A stretch of DNA of 64,000 bases from Pseudomonas syringae pv. cilantro. Its GTDB lineage: Bacteria > Pseudomonadota > Gammaproteobacteria > Pseudomonadales > Pseudomonadaceae. Positions 28,996 through 38,014 of the stretch are shown one piece after another. The notes beneath the pieces were generated by a model. The model saw nothing but the letters and a program-made list of their open reading frames with translations. It made no database searches and had not been told where the DNA came from. Both the position numbers and the translations under genes were made by a program. Location of the stretch: contig NZ_LGLN01000033.1 of the NCBI RefSeq assembly GCF_001293775.1, positions 391,771 to 455,770 on the forward strand. Reading direction: 5' to 3'. Position 1 is the stretch's first letter, and the number at the start of each line of letters is the position of its first letter.

Positions 28996-30592
28996 AGTGA
29001 TTTCAGGGCGATCGGCCCGGCCCGTTATCGGCCGTCTGGTGGTGGTGGGGCTCGGCCTGATCGGCGGGTCTTTTGCCAAAGGCGTTCGCGAGAGCGGTCT
29101 GTGTAGCGAGGTGGTCGGCGTCGATCTTGATCCGCAATCGCGTGTGTTGGCGGTAGAGCTGGGCGTTGTGGATCGTTGTGAAGCGGACCTTGCTGCCGCG
29201 TGCAGCGGTGCCGATGTGATTCAGCTGGCAGTCCCGATACTGGCGATGGAAAAACTCCTCGGGCTGCTGGCGTCCATGGAGCTTGGCAATGCGATTCTGA
29301 CCGATGTCGGCAGTGCCAAAGGCAATGTGGTCCGGGCGGCGCGCCTGGCGTTTGGCGACGTGCTGCCGCGTTTCGTGCCCGGGCATCCGATTGCCGGGTC
29401 CGAGCAGAGCGGGGTGGAAGCGTCCAATGCCGCGTTGTTCCGGCGTCACAAGGTGATCCTTACACCGCTGCCCGAAACCGACCCTCAGGCTGTCGCGATT
29501 GTCCACCAGCTGTGGGCTGCGCTGGGTGCCGATGTCGAGCACATGCAGGTCGAGCGTCACGACGAAGTGCTGGCTGCCACCAGTCATCTGCCGCATTTGC
29601 TGGCCTTCGGCCTGGTCGATTCGCTGGCCAAGCGTAACGAGAACCTCGAAATATTCAGGTACGCCGCTGGCGGCTTTCGTGATTTCACGCGGATTGCAGG
29701 CAGCGACCCGACCATGTGGCACGACATCTTCATGGCTAATCGCGAGGCGGTGTTGCGCACGCTGGACACGTTCCGCAGCGATCTGGACGCCTTGCGCGAT
29801 GCTGTAGATGCAGGCGATGGTCCGCAATTGCTGGAAGTGTTTACCCGTGCCAGGGCTGCACGCGAACATTTCGGCCGGATTCTTGCCAGTCGCGCCCGAG
29901 TCGAAACCACTGCTGTGGACGGTCCGGTTGCCCGGGTTCGCGCCGGAGATGGCGTCAGCCATGCCATCAAAGGGCCGGTCGATGAGGCTTCTGCAGTGTT
30001 TTTCATGGTCGCAGTGTCGATCAGCGAAGGCTGCGACCTGCTTCTCGACGATGTCGGTATCAGCGCTGCCTGTGCGGGTGCCGTCGATATTCTGCGCCTC
30101 ATGGGGGCGGATATCGTGCTGCAAAACGTCCGCGAACGGGCGGGCGAATCATTGGCCGATGTGCATGTGCGTTCGGCTCGTTTGAAGGGCGCGGATATTC
30201 CAGAGGCGCTGGTGCCGATTGCACTGGATATGTTTCCGGTGCTGCTGGTTGCCGCAGCGTTCGCAGAAGGGCGTACCATTCTGCGCGGAGCACAAGCGTT
30301 GCAGGCTGAAGAGGCTGAGTGCGTCAAACTGATGGCCGACGGTCTGCTGGCCCTTGGCATCGATGTCGAACAGGTGCTGGATGGCATCATTATTCAAGGC
30401 GGTATGCCGGGGGGCGGCGAGATCGATGCTCGCGGCGACCCGCGTGTCGTCATGGCATTTCGAGTGGCATCATTACGGGCTTCGGCGCCCATCCGTATTC
30501 ACGATTGCGCGGATGCCGCCACAGTATTTCCCCATTTTCTGGCGCTGTGCGCTCAAGTCGGTATGCGTGTAGCGCAAGAGGACAAAAAGTGA
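28982..30592 (+). CDS. tyrA: Prephenate dehydrogenase fused to a truncated, degenerate EPSP synthase half-domain
   Basis: 536 residues. TyrA (about 1-300) is complete: cofactor motif [29 protein letters not shown] and [17 protein letters not shown] with the catalytic His. The usual partner is a full AroA of about 430 residues; here only about 215 remain. The whole first part with GDKSISHR is missing, and the rest ([15 protein letters not shown] onward) has lost NPTRTG (now SAACAGA), KESDR (now EEAEC) and DHRIAM (now DPRVVM). The catalytic-type Asp is still present (ALDMFP). EPSP synthase activity is therefore unlikely. The start is GTG at 28982, or GTG at 28988. The stop overlaps cmk. Confidence 0.85.
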   Translation: MRVVEVISGRSARPVIGRLVVVGLGLIGGSFAKGVRESGLCSEVVGVDLDPQSRVLAVELGVVDRCEADLAAACSGADVIQLAVPILAMEKLLGLLASMELGNAILTDVGSAKGNVVRAARLAFGDVLPRFVPGHPIAGSEQSGVEASNAALFRRHKVILTPLPETDPQAVAIVHQLWAALGADVEHMQVERHDEVLAATSHLPHLLAFGLVDSLAKRNENLEIFRYAAGGFRDFTRIAGSDPTMWHDIFMANREAVLRTLDTFRSDLDALRDAVDAGDGPQLLEVFTRARAAREHFGRILASRARVETTAVDGPVARVRAGDGVSHAIKGPVDEASAVFFMVAVSISEGCDLLLDDVGISAACAGAVDILRLMGADIVLQNVRERAGESLADVHVRSARLKGADIPEALVPIALDMFPVLLVAAAFAEGRTILRGAQALQAEEAECVKLMADGLLALGIDVEQVLDGIIIQGGMPGGGEIDARGDPRVVMAFRVASLRASAPIRIHDCADAATVFPHFLALCAQVGMRVAQEDKK

Positions 30593-31278
30593 AGATCAAA
30601 CCCCCCGTTATCACCATCGACGGACCTAGCGGTTCCGGAAAAGGCACGGTTGCAGGATTGCTGGCCAGACGGCTGGGCTGGTGCCTGCTTGATTCCGGTG
30701 CGCTCTACCGATTGCTGGCCTTCGCCGCACGTAATCACGGCGTCGACCTGACTAATGAAGAAGCGCTCAAACTGCTTGCCGCCCATCTGGATGTTCAGTT
30801 CGAGGCGACGAAAGGCGGGCAGGGCCAGCGCATCATTCTTGAGGGTGAGGATGTGACGCAGGCGATCCGCAATGAGCAGATCGGCAGCGGCGCTTCGCAA
30901 GTCGCGTCCCTGCCTGCAGTGCGCGACGCCCTGCTGCTGCGCCAGCGCGCCTTCCAGGAAGAGCCGGGGCTGGTTGCGGATGGACGCGACATGGGAACGG
31001 TGGTTTTTCCGGAAGCGCCATTGAAGATATTCCTCACTGCGAGTGCCGAGGAACGTGCGCGCCGCCGTTACTTGCAGTTGAAGGCCAAAGGCGATGATGT
31101 TAGTCTGTCGAGTCTGCTAGATGAGATATGTGCACGCGACGAGCGTGACACCCAGCGAGCGGTAGCGCCGCTCAAGCCGGCGCACGACGCCATACAGCTG
31201 GATTCCACTGAGTTGTCCATCGAGCAGGTGCTGGAACGCATTCTGAGCGAAATCGCGCTTCGCGATATTGCCGGGTGA
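30589..31278 (+). CDS. cmk: Cytidylate kinase
   Basis: A 229-residue CMP/dCMP kinase. The P-loop is [12 protein letters not shown] near the N-terminus, followed by the CMP-binding insert and [20 protein letters not shown], typical of Cmk. The GTG at 30589 overlaps the TGA of the preceding gene, indicating coupling. Together with rpsA downstream this is the standard cmk–rpsA pair. Confidence 0.96.
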   Translation: MKIKPPVITIDGPSGSGKGTVAGLLARRLGWCLLDSGALYRLLAFAARNHGVDLTNEEALKLLAAHLDVQFEATKGGQGQRIILEGEDVTQAIRNEQIGSGASQVASLPAVRDALLLRQRAFQEEPGLVADGRDMGTVVFPEAPLKIFLTASAEERARRRYLQLKAKGDDVSLSSLLDEICARDERDTQRAVAPLKPAHDAIQLDSTELSIEQVLERILSEIALRDIAG

Positions 31279-31399
31279 CGAAGAAGCATGCGGGAGACCA
31301 GTCATAGTCCTGCACGCTTTCTTTTACTTGAACGAAACCCACGTTGTCTGGAGCGTGGCAGATGGGCGTATCCTTCGCCCTTGATCAACAGGAATTAAA

Positions 31400-33091
31400 A
31401 TGAGCGAAAGCTTTGCAGAACTTTTTGAAGAAAGCCTAAAGACCCTCAACCTTCAGGCCGGTTCGATCATCACCGCGATCATCGTGGATATCGACTACCA
31501 GGCAGGTTGGGTTACGGTTCACGCCGGTCTGAAATCTGAAGGCCTCATCCCGCTGGAACAGTTTCACAACGACGCTGGCGAGCTGACCATCAAGATCGGT
31601 GATGAAGTTCACGTTGCGCTGGACGCGGTCGAAGATGGCTTTGGCGAAACCAAGCTGTCCCGCGAAAAAGCCAAGCGTGCCGAGTGCTGGATCGTTCTGG
31701 AAGCGGCTTTCGCAGCTGAAGAAGTGGTCAAGGGCGTTATCAACGGTAAGGTTAAAGGCGGCTTCACTGTCGACGTTAACGGCATCCGTGCGTTCCTGCC
31801 TGGTTCTCTGGTTGACGTCCGCCCTGTGCGTGACACGACTCACCTGGAAGGCAAAGAGCTCGAGTTCAAGGTCATCAAGCTGGACCAGAAGCGCAACAAC
31901 GTTGTCGTTTCCCGTCGCAGTGTCCTGGAAGCCGAGAACAGTGCCGAGCGCGAAGCTCTGCTCGAGTCCCTGCAGGAAGGTCAGCAAGTCAAAGGTATCG
32001 TCAAGAACCTCACCGATTACGGCGCATTCGTCGATCTGGGTGGCGTCGATGGCCTGCTGCACATTACCGACATGGCCTGGAAGCGTATCAAGCATCCATC
32101 GGAAATCGTCAACGTCGGCGATGAGATCGATGTAAAGGTTCTGAAGTACGATCGCGAGCGCAATCGTGTTTCCCTGGGCCTGAAGCAACTGGGTGAAGAC
32201 CCATGGGTTGCTATCAAGGCTCGTTACCCGGAAAGCACCCGCGTTACCGCGCGTGTTACCAACCTGACCGACTACGGCTGCTTTGCAGAGCTGGAAGAAG
32301 GCGTGGAAGGCCTGGTACACGTTTCCGAAATGGACTGGACCAACAAGAACATCCACCCGTCGAAAGTCGTTCAGGTTGGCGACGAAGTGGAAGTCATGGT
32401 TCTGGACATCGACGAAGAGCGTCGTCGTATCTCCCTCGGCATCAAACAGTGCAAATCCAACCCATGGGAAGATTTTTCTGGCCAGTTCAACAAGGGCGAT
32501 AAAATCTCCGGCACCATCAAGTCGATCACCGATTTCGGTATCTTCATTGGTCTGGACGGCGGCATCGACGGTCTGGTTCACCTGTCCGACATCTCCTGGA
32601 ACGAAGTGGGCGAAGAAGCCGTACGTCGCTTCAAGAAGGGCGACGAGCTCGACACCGTGATCCTGTCGGTTGATCCTGAGCGTGAGCGTATCTCGCTGGG
32701 TATCAAGCAGCTGGAAAGCGATCCGTTCTCCGAGTACGTCACTGTCAATGACAAGGGCGCTATCGTTCGCGGTATCGTTAAAGAAGTTGACGCCAAAGGC
32801 GCCATCATCACCTTGGCCGACGACATCGAAGCGACCCTCAAGGCTTCCGAAATCAGCCGTGACCGCGTTGAAGACGCGCGTAACGTTCTGAAGGAAGGCG
32901 AAGAGATCGAAGCCAAGATCATCAGCGTTGATCGCAAGAGCCGCGTAATCAGCTTGTCCATCAAGTCGAAAGACGTTGAAGACGAGAAAGAAGCAATCCA
33001 GAGCCTGCGTAGCAAGCCTGAAGTTGCTGAAAGCACTGGTCCTACCACCATTGGTGACCTGCTGCGCGCGCAAATGGAAAAACAGAACTAA
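31400..33091 (+). CDS. rpsA: 30S ribosomal protein S1
   Basis: A 563-residue protein with six S1 (OB-fold) repeats starting at about residues 21, 107, 192, 277, 364 and 451; repeats 3-6 show the clear pattern [18 protein letters not shown] and its variants. It brings mRNA to the 30S subunit. The leader carries a small hairpin (GGGCG/CGCCC, about 31364-31380) ahead of the AGGAA ribosome site; S1 is autoregulated in other bacteria. A strong terminator follows. Confidence 0.98.
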   Translation: MSESFAELFEESLKTLNLQAGSIITAIIVDIDYQAGWVTVHAGLKSEGLIPLEQFHNDAGELTIKIGDEVHVALDAVEDGFGETKLSREKAKRAECWIVLEAAFAAEEVVKGVINGKVKGGFTVDVNGIRAFLPGSLVDVRPVRDTTHLEGKELEFKVIKLDQKRNNVVVSRRSVLEAENSAEREALLESLQEGQQVKGIVKNLTDYGAFVDLGGVDGLLHITDMAWKRIKHPSEIVNVGDEIDVKVLKYDRERNRVSLGLKQLGEDPWVAIKARYPESTRVTARVTNLTDYGCFAELEEGVEGLVHVSEMDWTNKNIHPSKVVQVGDEVEVMVLDIDEERRRISLGIKQCKSNPWEDFSGQFNKGDKISGTIKSITDFGIFIGLDGGIDGLVHLSDISWNEVGEEAVRRFKKGDELDTVILSVDPERERISLGIKQLESDPFSEYVTVNDKGAIVRGIVKEVDAKGAIITLADDIEATLKASEISRDRVEDARNVLKEGEEIEAKIISVDRKSRVISLSIKSKDVEDEKEAIQSLRSKPEVAESTGPTTIGDLLRAQMEKQN

Positions 33092-33106
33092 GTTCTGCTT
33101 GACCAG

Positions 33107-33134
33107 AAAAAGGGCGACTTCGGTCGCCCTTTTT
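33107..33134 (+). terminator. Rho-independent terminator after rpsA
   Basis: AAAAAGGGCGAC (33107-33118) and GTCGCCCTTTTT (33123-33134) form a 12-base perfect stem closed by a TTCG tetraloop. It ends the serC–rpsA operon. Confidence 0.92.
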
Positions 33135-33306
33135 CATGCCCGCTGTTCCGGCTTTTCGAGCCCGTTGCTCTGTCACCCGCCTGCAATATGTTTATGCCTG
33201 GTTGACAATGCTAAACATAAGTCAATACATGGGCTGTTCAAATTCTTCCGGTCATGCTAAAACCTTCGGAGCGCTGATCTAGCTGCTTGAAAAAGAAGGG
33301 AAAAAT

Positions 33307-33603
33307 ATGACGAAGTCGGAGTTGATCGAACGAATTGTCACCCATCAAGGGCTGCTCTCATCCAAGGATGTCGAGCTGGCCATCAAGACCATGCTTGAAC
33401 AAATGTCCCAGTGCCTGGCCACCGGTGACCGGATAGAAATTCGCGGGTTTGGCAGCTTTTCCCTGCATTATCGGGCGCCGCGAGTAGGGCGTAACCCCAA
33501 GACCGGCCAGTCAGTCAGCCTCGATGGCAAGTTTGTCCCGCATTTCAAGCCGGGCAAGGAGCTGCGAGACAGGGTCAACGAGGATGAAGAAGAGGGCGTT
33601 TGA
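33307..33603 (+). CDS. ihfB: Integration host factor subunit beta
   Basis: A 98-residue DNA-bending protein of the HU/IHF family. The start [10 protein letters not shown] and the signature [14 protein letters not shown] with [11 protein letters not shown] (the DNA-contacting arm) identify IhfB. It pairs with IhfA and bends DNA at promoters, origins and att sites. It follows rpsA, as in most gamma-proteobacteria, but after a terminator and with its own leader of about 170 bases. Confidence 0.97.
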   Translation: MTKSELIERIVTHQGLLSSKDVELAIKTMLEQMSQCLATGDRIEIRGFGSFSLHYRAPRVGRNPKTGQSVSLDGKFVPHFKPGKELRDRVNEDEEEGV

Positions 33604-33627
33604 CGCCGTCAATCACAGGATCACCCG

Positions 33628-33870
33628 ATGCGTATTTTTAAAAAAGTCATTCTTTCTGTAGCTGTGTTGCTGGTTGCTTTGGCGACCCTGGTGTTTGTGC
33701 TTGAAAACAGGCAGTCCGTTTCCATGAATTTCTTTGGCTGGTCTGCGCCCGATCTTCCGCTGGCGCTGCCCGTCGTCCTTGCTTTGCTTCTGGGCATGCT
33801 CATCGGCCCGGTGTTCGCCTGGATAGCCAGCTTGCGTAAAAGGCGCACGTCGACCGCTCGCTCGGTCTGA
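33628..33870 (+). CDS. LapA family (DUF1049) small inner membrane protein
   Basis: An 80-residue protein with two membrane helices (about 6-25 and 44-67) and a basic C-terminal tail. The pattern VLLVALATLVFVLENRQ and NFFGWSAPDLPLAL is the DUF1049/LapA signature. E. coli LapA acts with LapB in controlling lipopolysaccharide synthesis; no lapB is next to it here. It lies 24 bases after ihfB and may be cotranscribed. In other Pseudomonas the O-antigen locus begins just after this gene. Confidence 0.85.
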   Translation: MRIFKKVILSVAVLLVALATLVFVLENRQSVSMNFFGWSAPDLPLALPVVLALLLGMLIGPVFAWIASLRKRRTSTARSV

Positions 33871-34274
33871 GTTGCCTAGGCAAGCCTCGTCGGATGCACA
33901 TCCGGCGAAATGATACCTCGTCCCCTTTTTTCTCTCCTCTGGGACCCTCGCGTAAAGCGCGGCTATCGGGTCCTGCGCAGCCTGTCTCCGGGCATTATCC
34001 AAAAACAGTATATTTTTGTAAGGTTATTCGCTGCTTAGTTGAATAGCGGTTACCTTTTTGTGTAGGAATGTTCGCTTTTTAAACTGGTGTCGCCATTTTA
34101 AAGATCACTCCGGTTATATTCTTTTCGCAATGTTGATAGCGCTGGTTTCAACTGTCTTTTGTCAGATCTGGAAAGCAAGCATTTCGAGCCTGAAATGTAT
34201 CGAAACATGTGCTCCGGGCCTGATGGTGGAAAGTGCCAGGCGACAACTCCAGATCGGCGAAATAAGGGAACTGC
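33871..34274. other. AT-richer intergenic stretch at the left edge of the O-antigen locus
   Basis: About 400 bases without a supported gene, visibly richer in A and T than its surroundings from about 34000 to 34160. An imperfect inverted repeat (GGACCC about 33942, GGGTCC about 33969) and a small hairpin (GGAT/ATCC at about 33891-33902) lie near the start. In many Pseudomonas wzz and O-antigen genes occupy this place. No JUMPstart motif was found. Confidence 0.5.
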
Positions 34275-35702
34275 ATGTATTATCCGGATATCATTCATCA
34301 TGGCGCAATCGATACGGTCACAGGCTCGAGTCATCAACTGTGCATGGATGCGTTCAGCAACCTGCTGATCGATTGCGGCTCGGTACAGGAACGAACCGGG
34401 CAGGCAGAGGCCAGCTCATTCACGTTCGTCCCCGAGTCGATCAGCGCGCTGCTGATCACTCACGTACACAATGACCATGTCGGGCGTATTCCCGAGCTGC
34501 TGGCTTCGGGCTACACGGGGCCTATTCTATGCAGCGAGCCCAGTGCCCACCTGCTGCCGCTTGTCATGGAAGACATCCTTAAAAACCAGTTGGGGCATGA
34601 TCCGCTGCTGGCCGGGCAAACCTTGAAGGACATCAACAAGCGCATTATCGCCTTGCCATTCGACAACTGGTTCAGTCTGGTCGATAACGAAGCGCTGCGG
34701 TGCAAGGTTCGGCTGCAGCGCGCGGGGCATATCCTGGGTTCGGCTTATATAGAGTGCGAGTTGTACTATCCGCTGGAAGAGCGTTCCGTGCGGGTGGTTT
34801 TTTCCGGCGACCTGGGCGCGAGCGAGACGCCTTTTCTGCCAGCTCCCAAGCCACCCGAGCGCGCTGATATCCTGATTCTGGAAAGCACCTATGGTGACCG
34901 TCTCCACGAGGATCGTGGCATTCGTCAGCAAACCCTTGAGCAAATCATCGACAAGGCGCTGGAAGATCAAGGTACCGTTCTGATACCGGCGTTCAGCATC
35001 GGGCGCACCCAGGAATTGCTCTACGAGCTGGAAGATATTCTACGTCGCAAGGCGCTATTGGCTACTTCCGCCGAGAGCGTAGGTGACGCAGGCCCGGCGG
35101 ACTGGTCGCGGTTGCCAGTCATCCTCGATTCGCCGTTGGCGAAGCGCTTTACAGGGGTCTATCAGTCTTTCGAAGACTACTGGGATGACGATGCTCGTGA
35201 ACGCATCGACGAGGGCAGGGCACCGTTGGGCTTCGCTCAACTGGTCACTGTCGACACGCATGAAGAGCACATCCGTACTGTCAATTACCTCGCCAGCACG
35301 GCGCGGCCCGCTATCGTGATTGCCGGTAACGGCATGTGTGCCGGAGGCAGGATCGTCAACTACCTGAAAGCCATGCTGGGCGACAGTCGGCATAACGTAG
35401 TGTTTGTCGGTTATCAGGGCAAGGAAACACCTGGCGCTGCCATTCAGGCTCACGGTCCGCTGGGTGGCTACGTGGAGCTTGATCGAGAGCGTTATGACAT
35501 TCGTGCCGGTGTCCATACGGTCAAGGGGTATTCGGCCCATGCCGATCAGGCAGGCCTGGTCGAGTTCGTGACCGGCATGAGCGAATGGCCAGGGCAGATC
35601 CGCCTTGTACATGGCGAGGCCGGGGCGAAGAAGGCATTGGGAAGTGTTCTGGCGCGCAAATATATGCTTGAAAAGCGCATCGTGGATCTGATCATTCCCT
35701 GA
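34275..35702 (+). CDS. MBL-fold beta-CASP RNA-specificity nuclease-like hydrolase
   Basis: A 475-residue metallo-beta-lactamase/beta-CASP protein. Motif 2 is THVHNDHVGR, motif 3 the His of RAGHILGSAY, motif 4 FSGDLGASETP; then the beta-CASP domain with STYGDRLH (motif A) and the C-terminal GYSAHADQAGLVEF (motif C). All metal ligands seem present. Relatives act as RNA 3'-processing or degradation nucleases (CPSF73-like). AAGGGAA precedes the ATG. It lies between lapA and O-antigen genes, an unexpected neighbourhood. A perfect 12-base inverted repeat follows the stop. Substrate unknown. Confidence 0.85.
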   Translation: MYYPDIIHHGAIDTVTGSSHQLCMDAFSNLLIDCGSVQERTGQAEASSFTFVPESISALLITHVHNDHVGRIPELLASGYTGPILCSEPSAHLLPLVMEDILKNQLGHDPLLAGQTLKDINKRIIALPFDNWFSLVDNEALRCKVRLQRAGHILGSAYIECELYYPLEERSVRVVFSGDLGASETPFLPAPKPPERADILILESTYGDRLHEDRGIRQQTLEQIIDKALEDQGTVLIPAFSIGRTQELLYELEDILRRKALLATSAESVGDAGPADWSRLPVILDSPLAKRFTGVYQSFEDYWDDDARERIDEGRAPLGFAQLVTVDTHEEHIRTVNYLASTARPAIVIAGNGMCAGGRIVNYLKAMLGDSRHNVVFVGYQGKETPGAAIQAHGPLGGYVELDRERYDIRAGVHTVKGYSAHADQAGLVEFVTGMSEWPGQIRLVHGEAGAKKALGSVLARKYMLEKRIVDLIIP

Positions 35703-35710
35703 TAGCCAAT

Positions 35711-35750
35711 GCCGTTGAAGTGGCTCTTTAACATGAATCACTTCAACGGC
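35711..35750 (+). terminator. Long hairpin after the beta-CASP gene
   Basis: GCCGTTGAAGTG (35711-35722) pairs perfectly with CACTTCAACGGC (35739-35750) across a 16-base loop. No T-run follows on the plus strand, so it may end transcription poorly or protect the mRNA end. Confidence 0.55.
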
Positions 35751-35903
35751 GACAGTTGAATCCCGCTTTGCCGAGTGTCTATATAAGATCGTTTCGATGG
35801 AGAAGCCTGTGTGTCCAAAAAAGTTGTCTGATAAATAGAAAATATTTTAGTTGTCAAAAAGCGTTACATGAGGAATATTTGATTGATTTGAAGGCGCTTC
35901 TGT

Positions 35904-36908
35904 ATGAGTGTTGCATTGGTTGCGATAACAGGTGCGACGGGTTTTGTAGGGCGTGCGGTAGTTCGCCATTTGCTCGACAAGACTGACCATTCTGTCCGGG
36001 TTGCTGTCAGGGGGGCATATGCGTCACCTGCGGATCGCGTCGAAAGTGTGCAGGTGAGCTCACTTGCGCCGGATAACCAATGGGGGTCTTTTGTAACCGG
36101 CGCTGATGTGGTTATTCATTGCGCCGCCCGTGTGCATGTAGTGAGCGAGCACGCAGCTGAGCCGGATCAGGAGTACTTTCAGGTCAACGTTGCCGCCACA
36201 CTCAACCTTGCAGAACAGGCTGCTGCTGCGGGCGTAGGGCGTTTCATATTTCTGAGCTCTATCAAAGCCAATGGAGAGCTAACGCTGCCGGATGCGCCTT
36301 TTCGGGCCGATGACCCGTGTGAGCCACTGGATGCTTATGGCGTCTCCAAGCAGAAAGCCGAAGAAGGGCTGCGTGAGCTGGCGGCCCGCACGGGCATGCA
36401 GGTGGTGATCATTCGCCCGGTTCTGGTTTACGGCCCGGGTGTGAAGGCCAACTTCATGAACATGATGCGCTGGCTGGACAGAGGCATACCCCTACCGCTG
36501 GGTGCGATTCACAATCGCCGAAGTCTGGTGGCAGTGGACAACCTCGCTGATCTCATCCTGGTCTGCGTTCATCACCCTGCTGCGGCGAATCAGACCTTTC
36601 TGGTCAGTGATGGGGACGATGTATCAACGACCCGGTTGCTGCAAGCAATGGGCAACGCGCTTGGCAGGCCTGCCCGATTGTTGCCGGTGCCTGTGGGAGT
36701 CTTGAAGGGCGCAGCGGCGCTGCTGGGGAAAAGAGCGTTTTCGCAGCGGTTGTGCAGCTCTTTGCAGGTCGATATCAGTAAAACCTGTACGATGCTGAAC
36801 TGGCGTCCACCGGTGAGTATCGAGGAGGCCATGCGGGATACTGCTCGATATTATTCACGGTCTGAAAAGCCACGGTATGAACAGCTGGAACATGATAAGC
36901 ATGATTGA
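35904..36908 (+). CDS. NAD-dependent nucleotide-sugar epimerase/dehydratase (O-antigen)
   Basis: A 334-residue extended SDR. The NAD site is ITGATGFVGRAVVRHLL and the catalytic triad includes Ser in FLSSIKANGE and Tyr-x-x-x-Lys in YGVSKQKAEEG. It resembles UDP-sugar 4-epimerases/reductases that sit before wbpL in Pseudomonas O-antigen loci (WbpV/WbjF-like). It likely supplies the first sugar nucleotide used by the WbpL-type transferase, whose start it overlaps. The exact sugar is unknown. GAAGG precedes the ATG. Confidence 0.82.
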   Translation: MSVALVAITGATGFVGRAVVRHLLDKTDHSVRVAVRGAYASPADRVESVQVSSLAPDNQWGSFVTGADVVIHCAARVHVVSEHAAEPDQEYFQVNVAATLNLAEQAAAAGVGRFIFLSSIKANGELTLPDAPFRADDPCEPLDAYGVSKQKAEEGLRELAARTGMQVVIIRPVLVYGPGVKANFMNMMRWLDRGIPLPLGAIHNRRSLVAVDNLADLILVCVHHPAAANQTFLVSDGDDVSTTRLLQAMGNALGRPARLLPVPVGVLKGAAALLGKRAFSQRLCSSLQVDISKTCTMLNWRPPVSIEEAMRDTARYYSRSEKPRYEQLEHDKHD

Positions 36909-37917
36909 GTGGCTGTCAGTAATCGCTATTGCGCTTCTGTCTCTGATTTTAACGTCGTTGTTGCGCAAGTATGCCTTGGCCAAAAGTCTGATCGACCTGC
37001 CGAACGCGCGCAGCTCGCATTCGATACCCACGCCACGAGGCGGCGGTGTTTCGATTGTCATTGCCTTTCTGCTGGCGATATCGATGCTTGCCTGGGCCGG
37101 TCAGGTGTCGATAGCGACACTGGTGGCCATCGTCGGGTCTGCAGGTCTGGTCGCATTGATCGGCTTCATGGACGATCATGGCCATATCGCTGCACGCTGG
37201 CGTCTGTTGGGGCATTTCGTTGCTGCTGGATGGGCACTCGCCTGGCTGGGCGGGCTGGCACCGCTGAATATCCTGGGATGGACCTTTGCACCCGGCCTGA
37301 TCGGACAGATTCTCGCGGCGTTTTATCTGGTGTGGATGCTGAACCTTTACAACTTCATGGACGGTATCGACGGTATCGCCAGCGTCGAAGCCGTCACCGT
37401 ATGTGCAGGCATGAGTCTGATTTACGTTCTGGCAGGTTTTGCCGGGCTGGCGTGGAGCCCTTTGCTTCTGGCTGCGGCTGTCGCCGGTTTTCTTTACTGG
37501 AATTTCCCGCCCGCGCGAATATTCATGGGGGATGCCGGCAGCGGGTTTCTCGGGCTGGTCCTGGGTGTGCTATCCGTTCAGGCATCCTGGGCGTCATCTC
37601 AGCTATTCTGGTCCTGGTTGATTCTGCTGGGCGTCTTTATCGTCGATGCTACCGTGACGCTTGGTCGTCGCCTGATGCGCGGGGAAAGGGTCTATGAAGC
37701 CCATCGAAGCCATGCCTATCAGTTTGCTTCACGGCGCTACGGCAAGCATTGGCCCGTCACACTGGCTGTCGGCCTGATCAATCTGGTCTGGTTGCTGCCC
37801 GTGGCGATGTGGGTGGCGTTGAAGGGGGGAGATGGGCTGATATGGACGACCATTGCCTATATACCCCTTGTTTTACTGGCATTGAGGTTCAGTGCTGGCG
37901 GGGCAGAAAGGATGTAA
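36892..37917 (+). CDS. WbpL/WecA-like polyprenyl-phosphate sugar-1-phosphate transferase
   Basis: A multi-helix membrane protein of about 341 residues from the MraY/WecA/WbpL family, which starts O-antigen units by putting a sugar-phosphate on undecaprenyl phosphate. Motifs: PNARSSHSIPTPRGGG, GFMDDHGH, NLYNFMDGIDGIASVEA, FMGDAGSGFLG and the cytoplasmic EAHRSHAYQ loop. Possible starts are 36877, 36892 and 36901, all overlapping the epimerase gene; none has a strong ribosome site, so translation is probably coupled. WbpL-like enzymes in Pseudomonas usually transfer FucNAc-1-P or GlcNAc-1-P. Confidence 0.88.
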   Translation: MISMIEWLSVIAIALLSLILTSLLRKYALAKSLIDLPNARSSHSIPTPRGGGVSIVIAFLLAISMLAWAGQVSIATLVAIVGSAGLVALIGFMDDHGHIAARWRLLGHFVAAGWALAWLGGLAPLNILGWTFAPGLIGQILAAFYLVWMLNLYNFMDGIDGIASVEAVTVCAGMSLIYVLAGFAGLAWSPLLLAAAVAGFLYWNFPPARIFMGDAGSGFLGLVLGVLSVQASWASSQLFWSWLILLGVFIVDATVTLGRRLMRGERVYEAHRSHAYQFASRRYGKHWPVTLAVGLINLVWLLPVAMWVALKGGDGLIWTTIAYIPLVLLALRFSAGGAERM

Positions 37918-38014
37918 CGAAGCGATTTTCTGGTTGTCTCAGACACGTAGCTGTTTCACAGTCCGCTGTTTGAGTGGTGTTTCAGTCGGTGCATAACGGA
38001 GCATTAAACAATTG

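Noticed and set aside
33871-34274. JUMPstart/ops element at the start of the O-antigen locus
   Set aside because: No GGCGGTAG core was found in the leader.
34058-34474. 139-codon open frame between lapA-like and beta-CASP genes
   Set aside because: It has one membrane-like stretch, but overlaps the well-supported beta-CASP start and lacks a ribosome site; the rest looks like shadow sequence.
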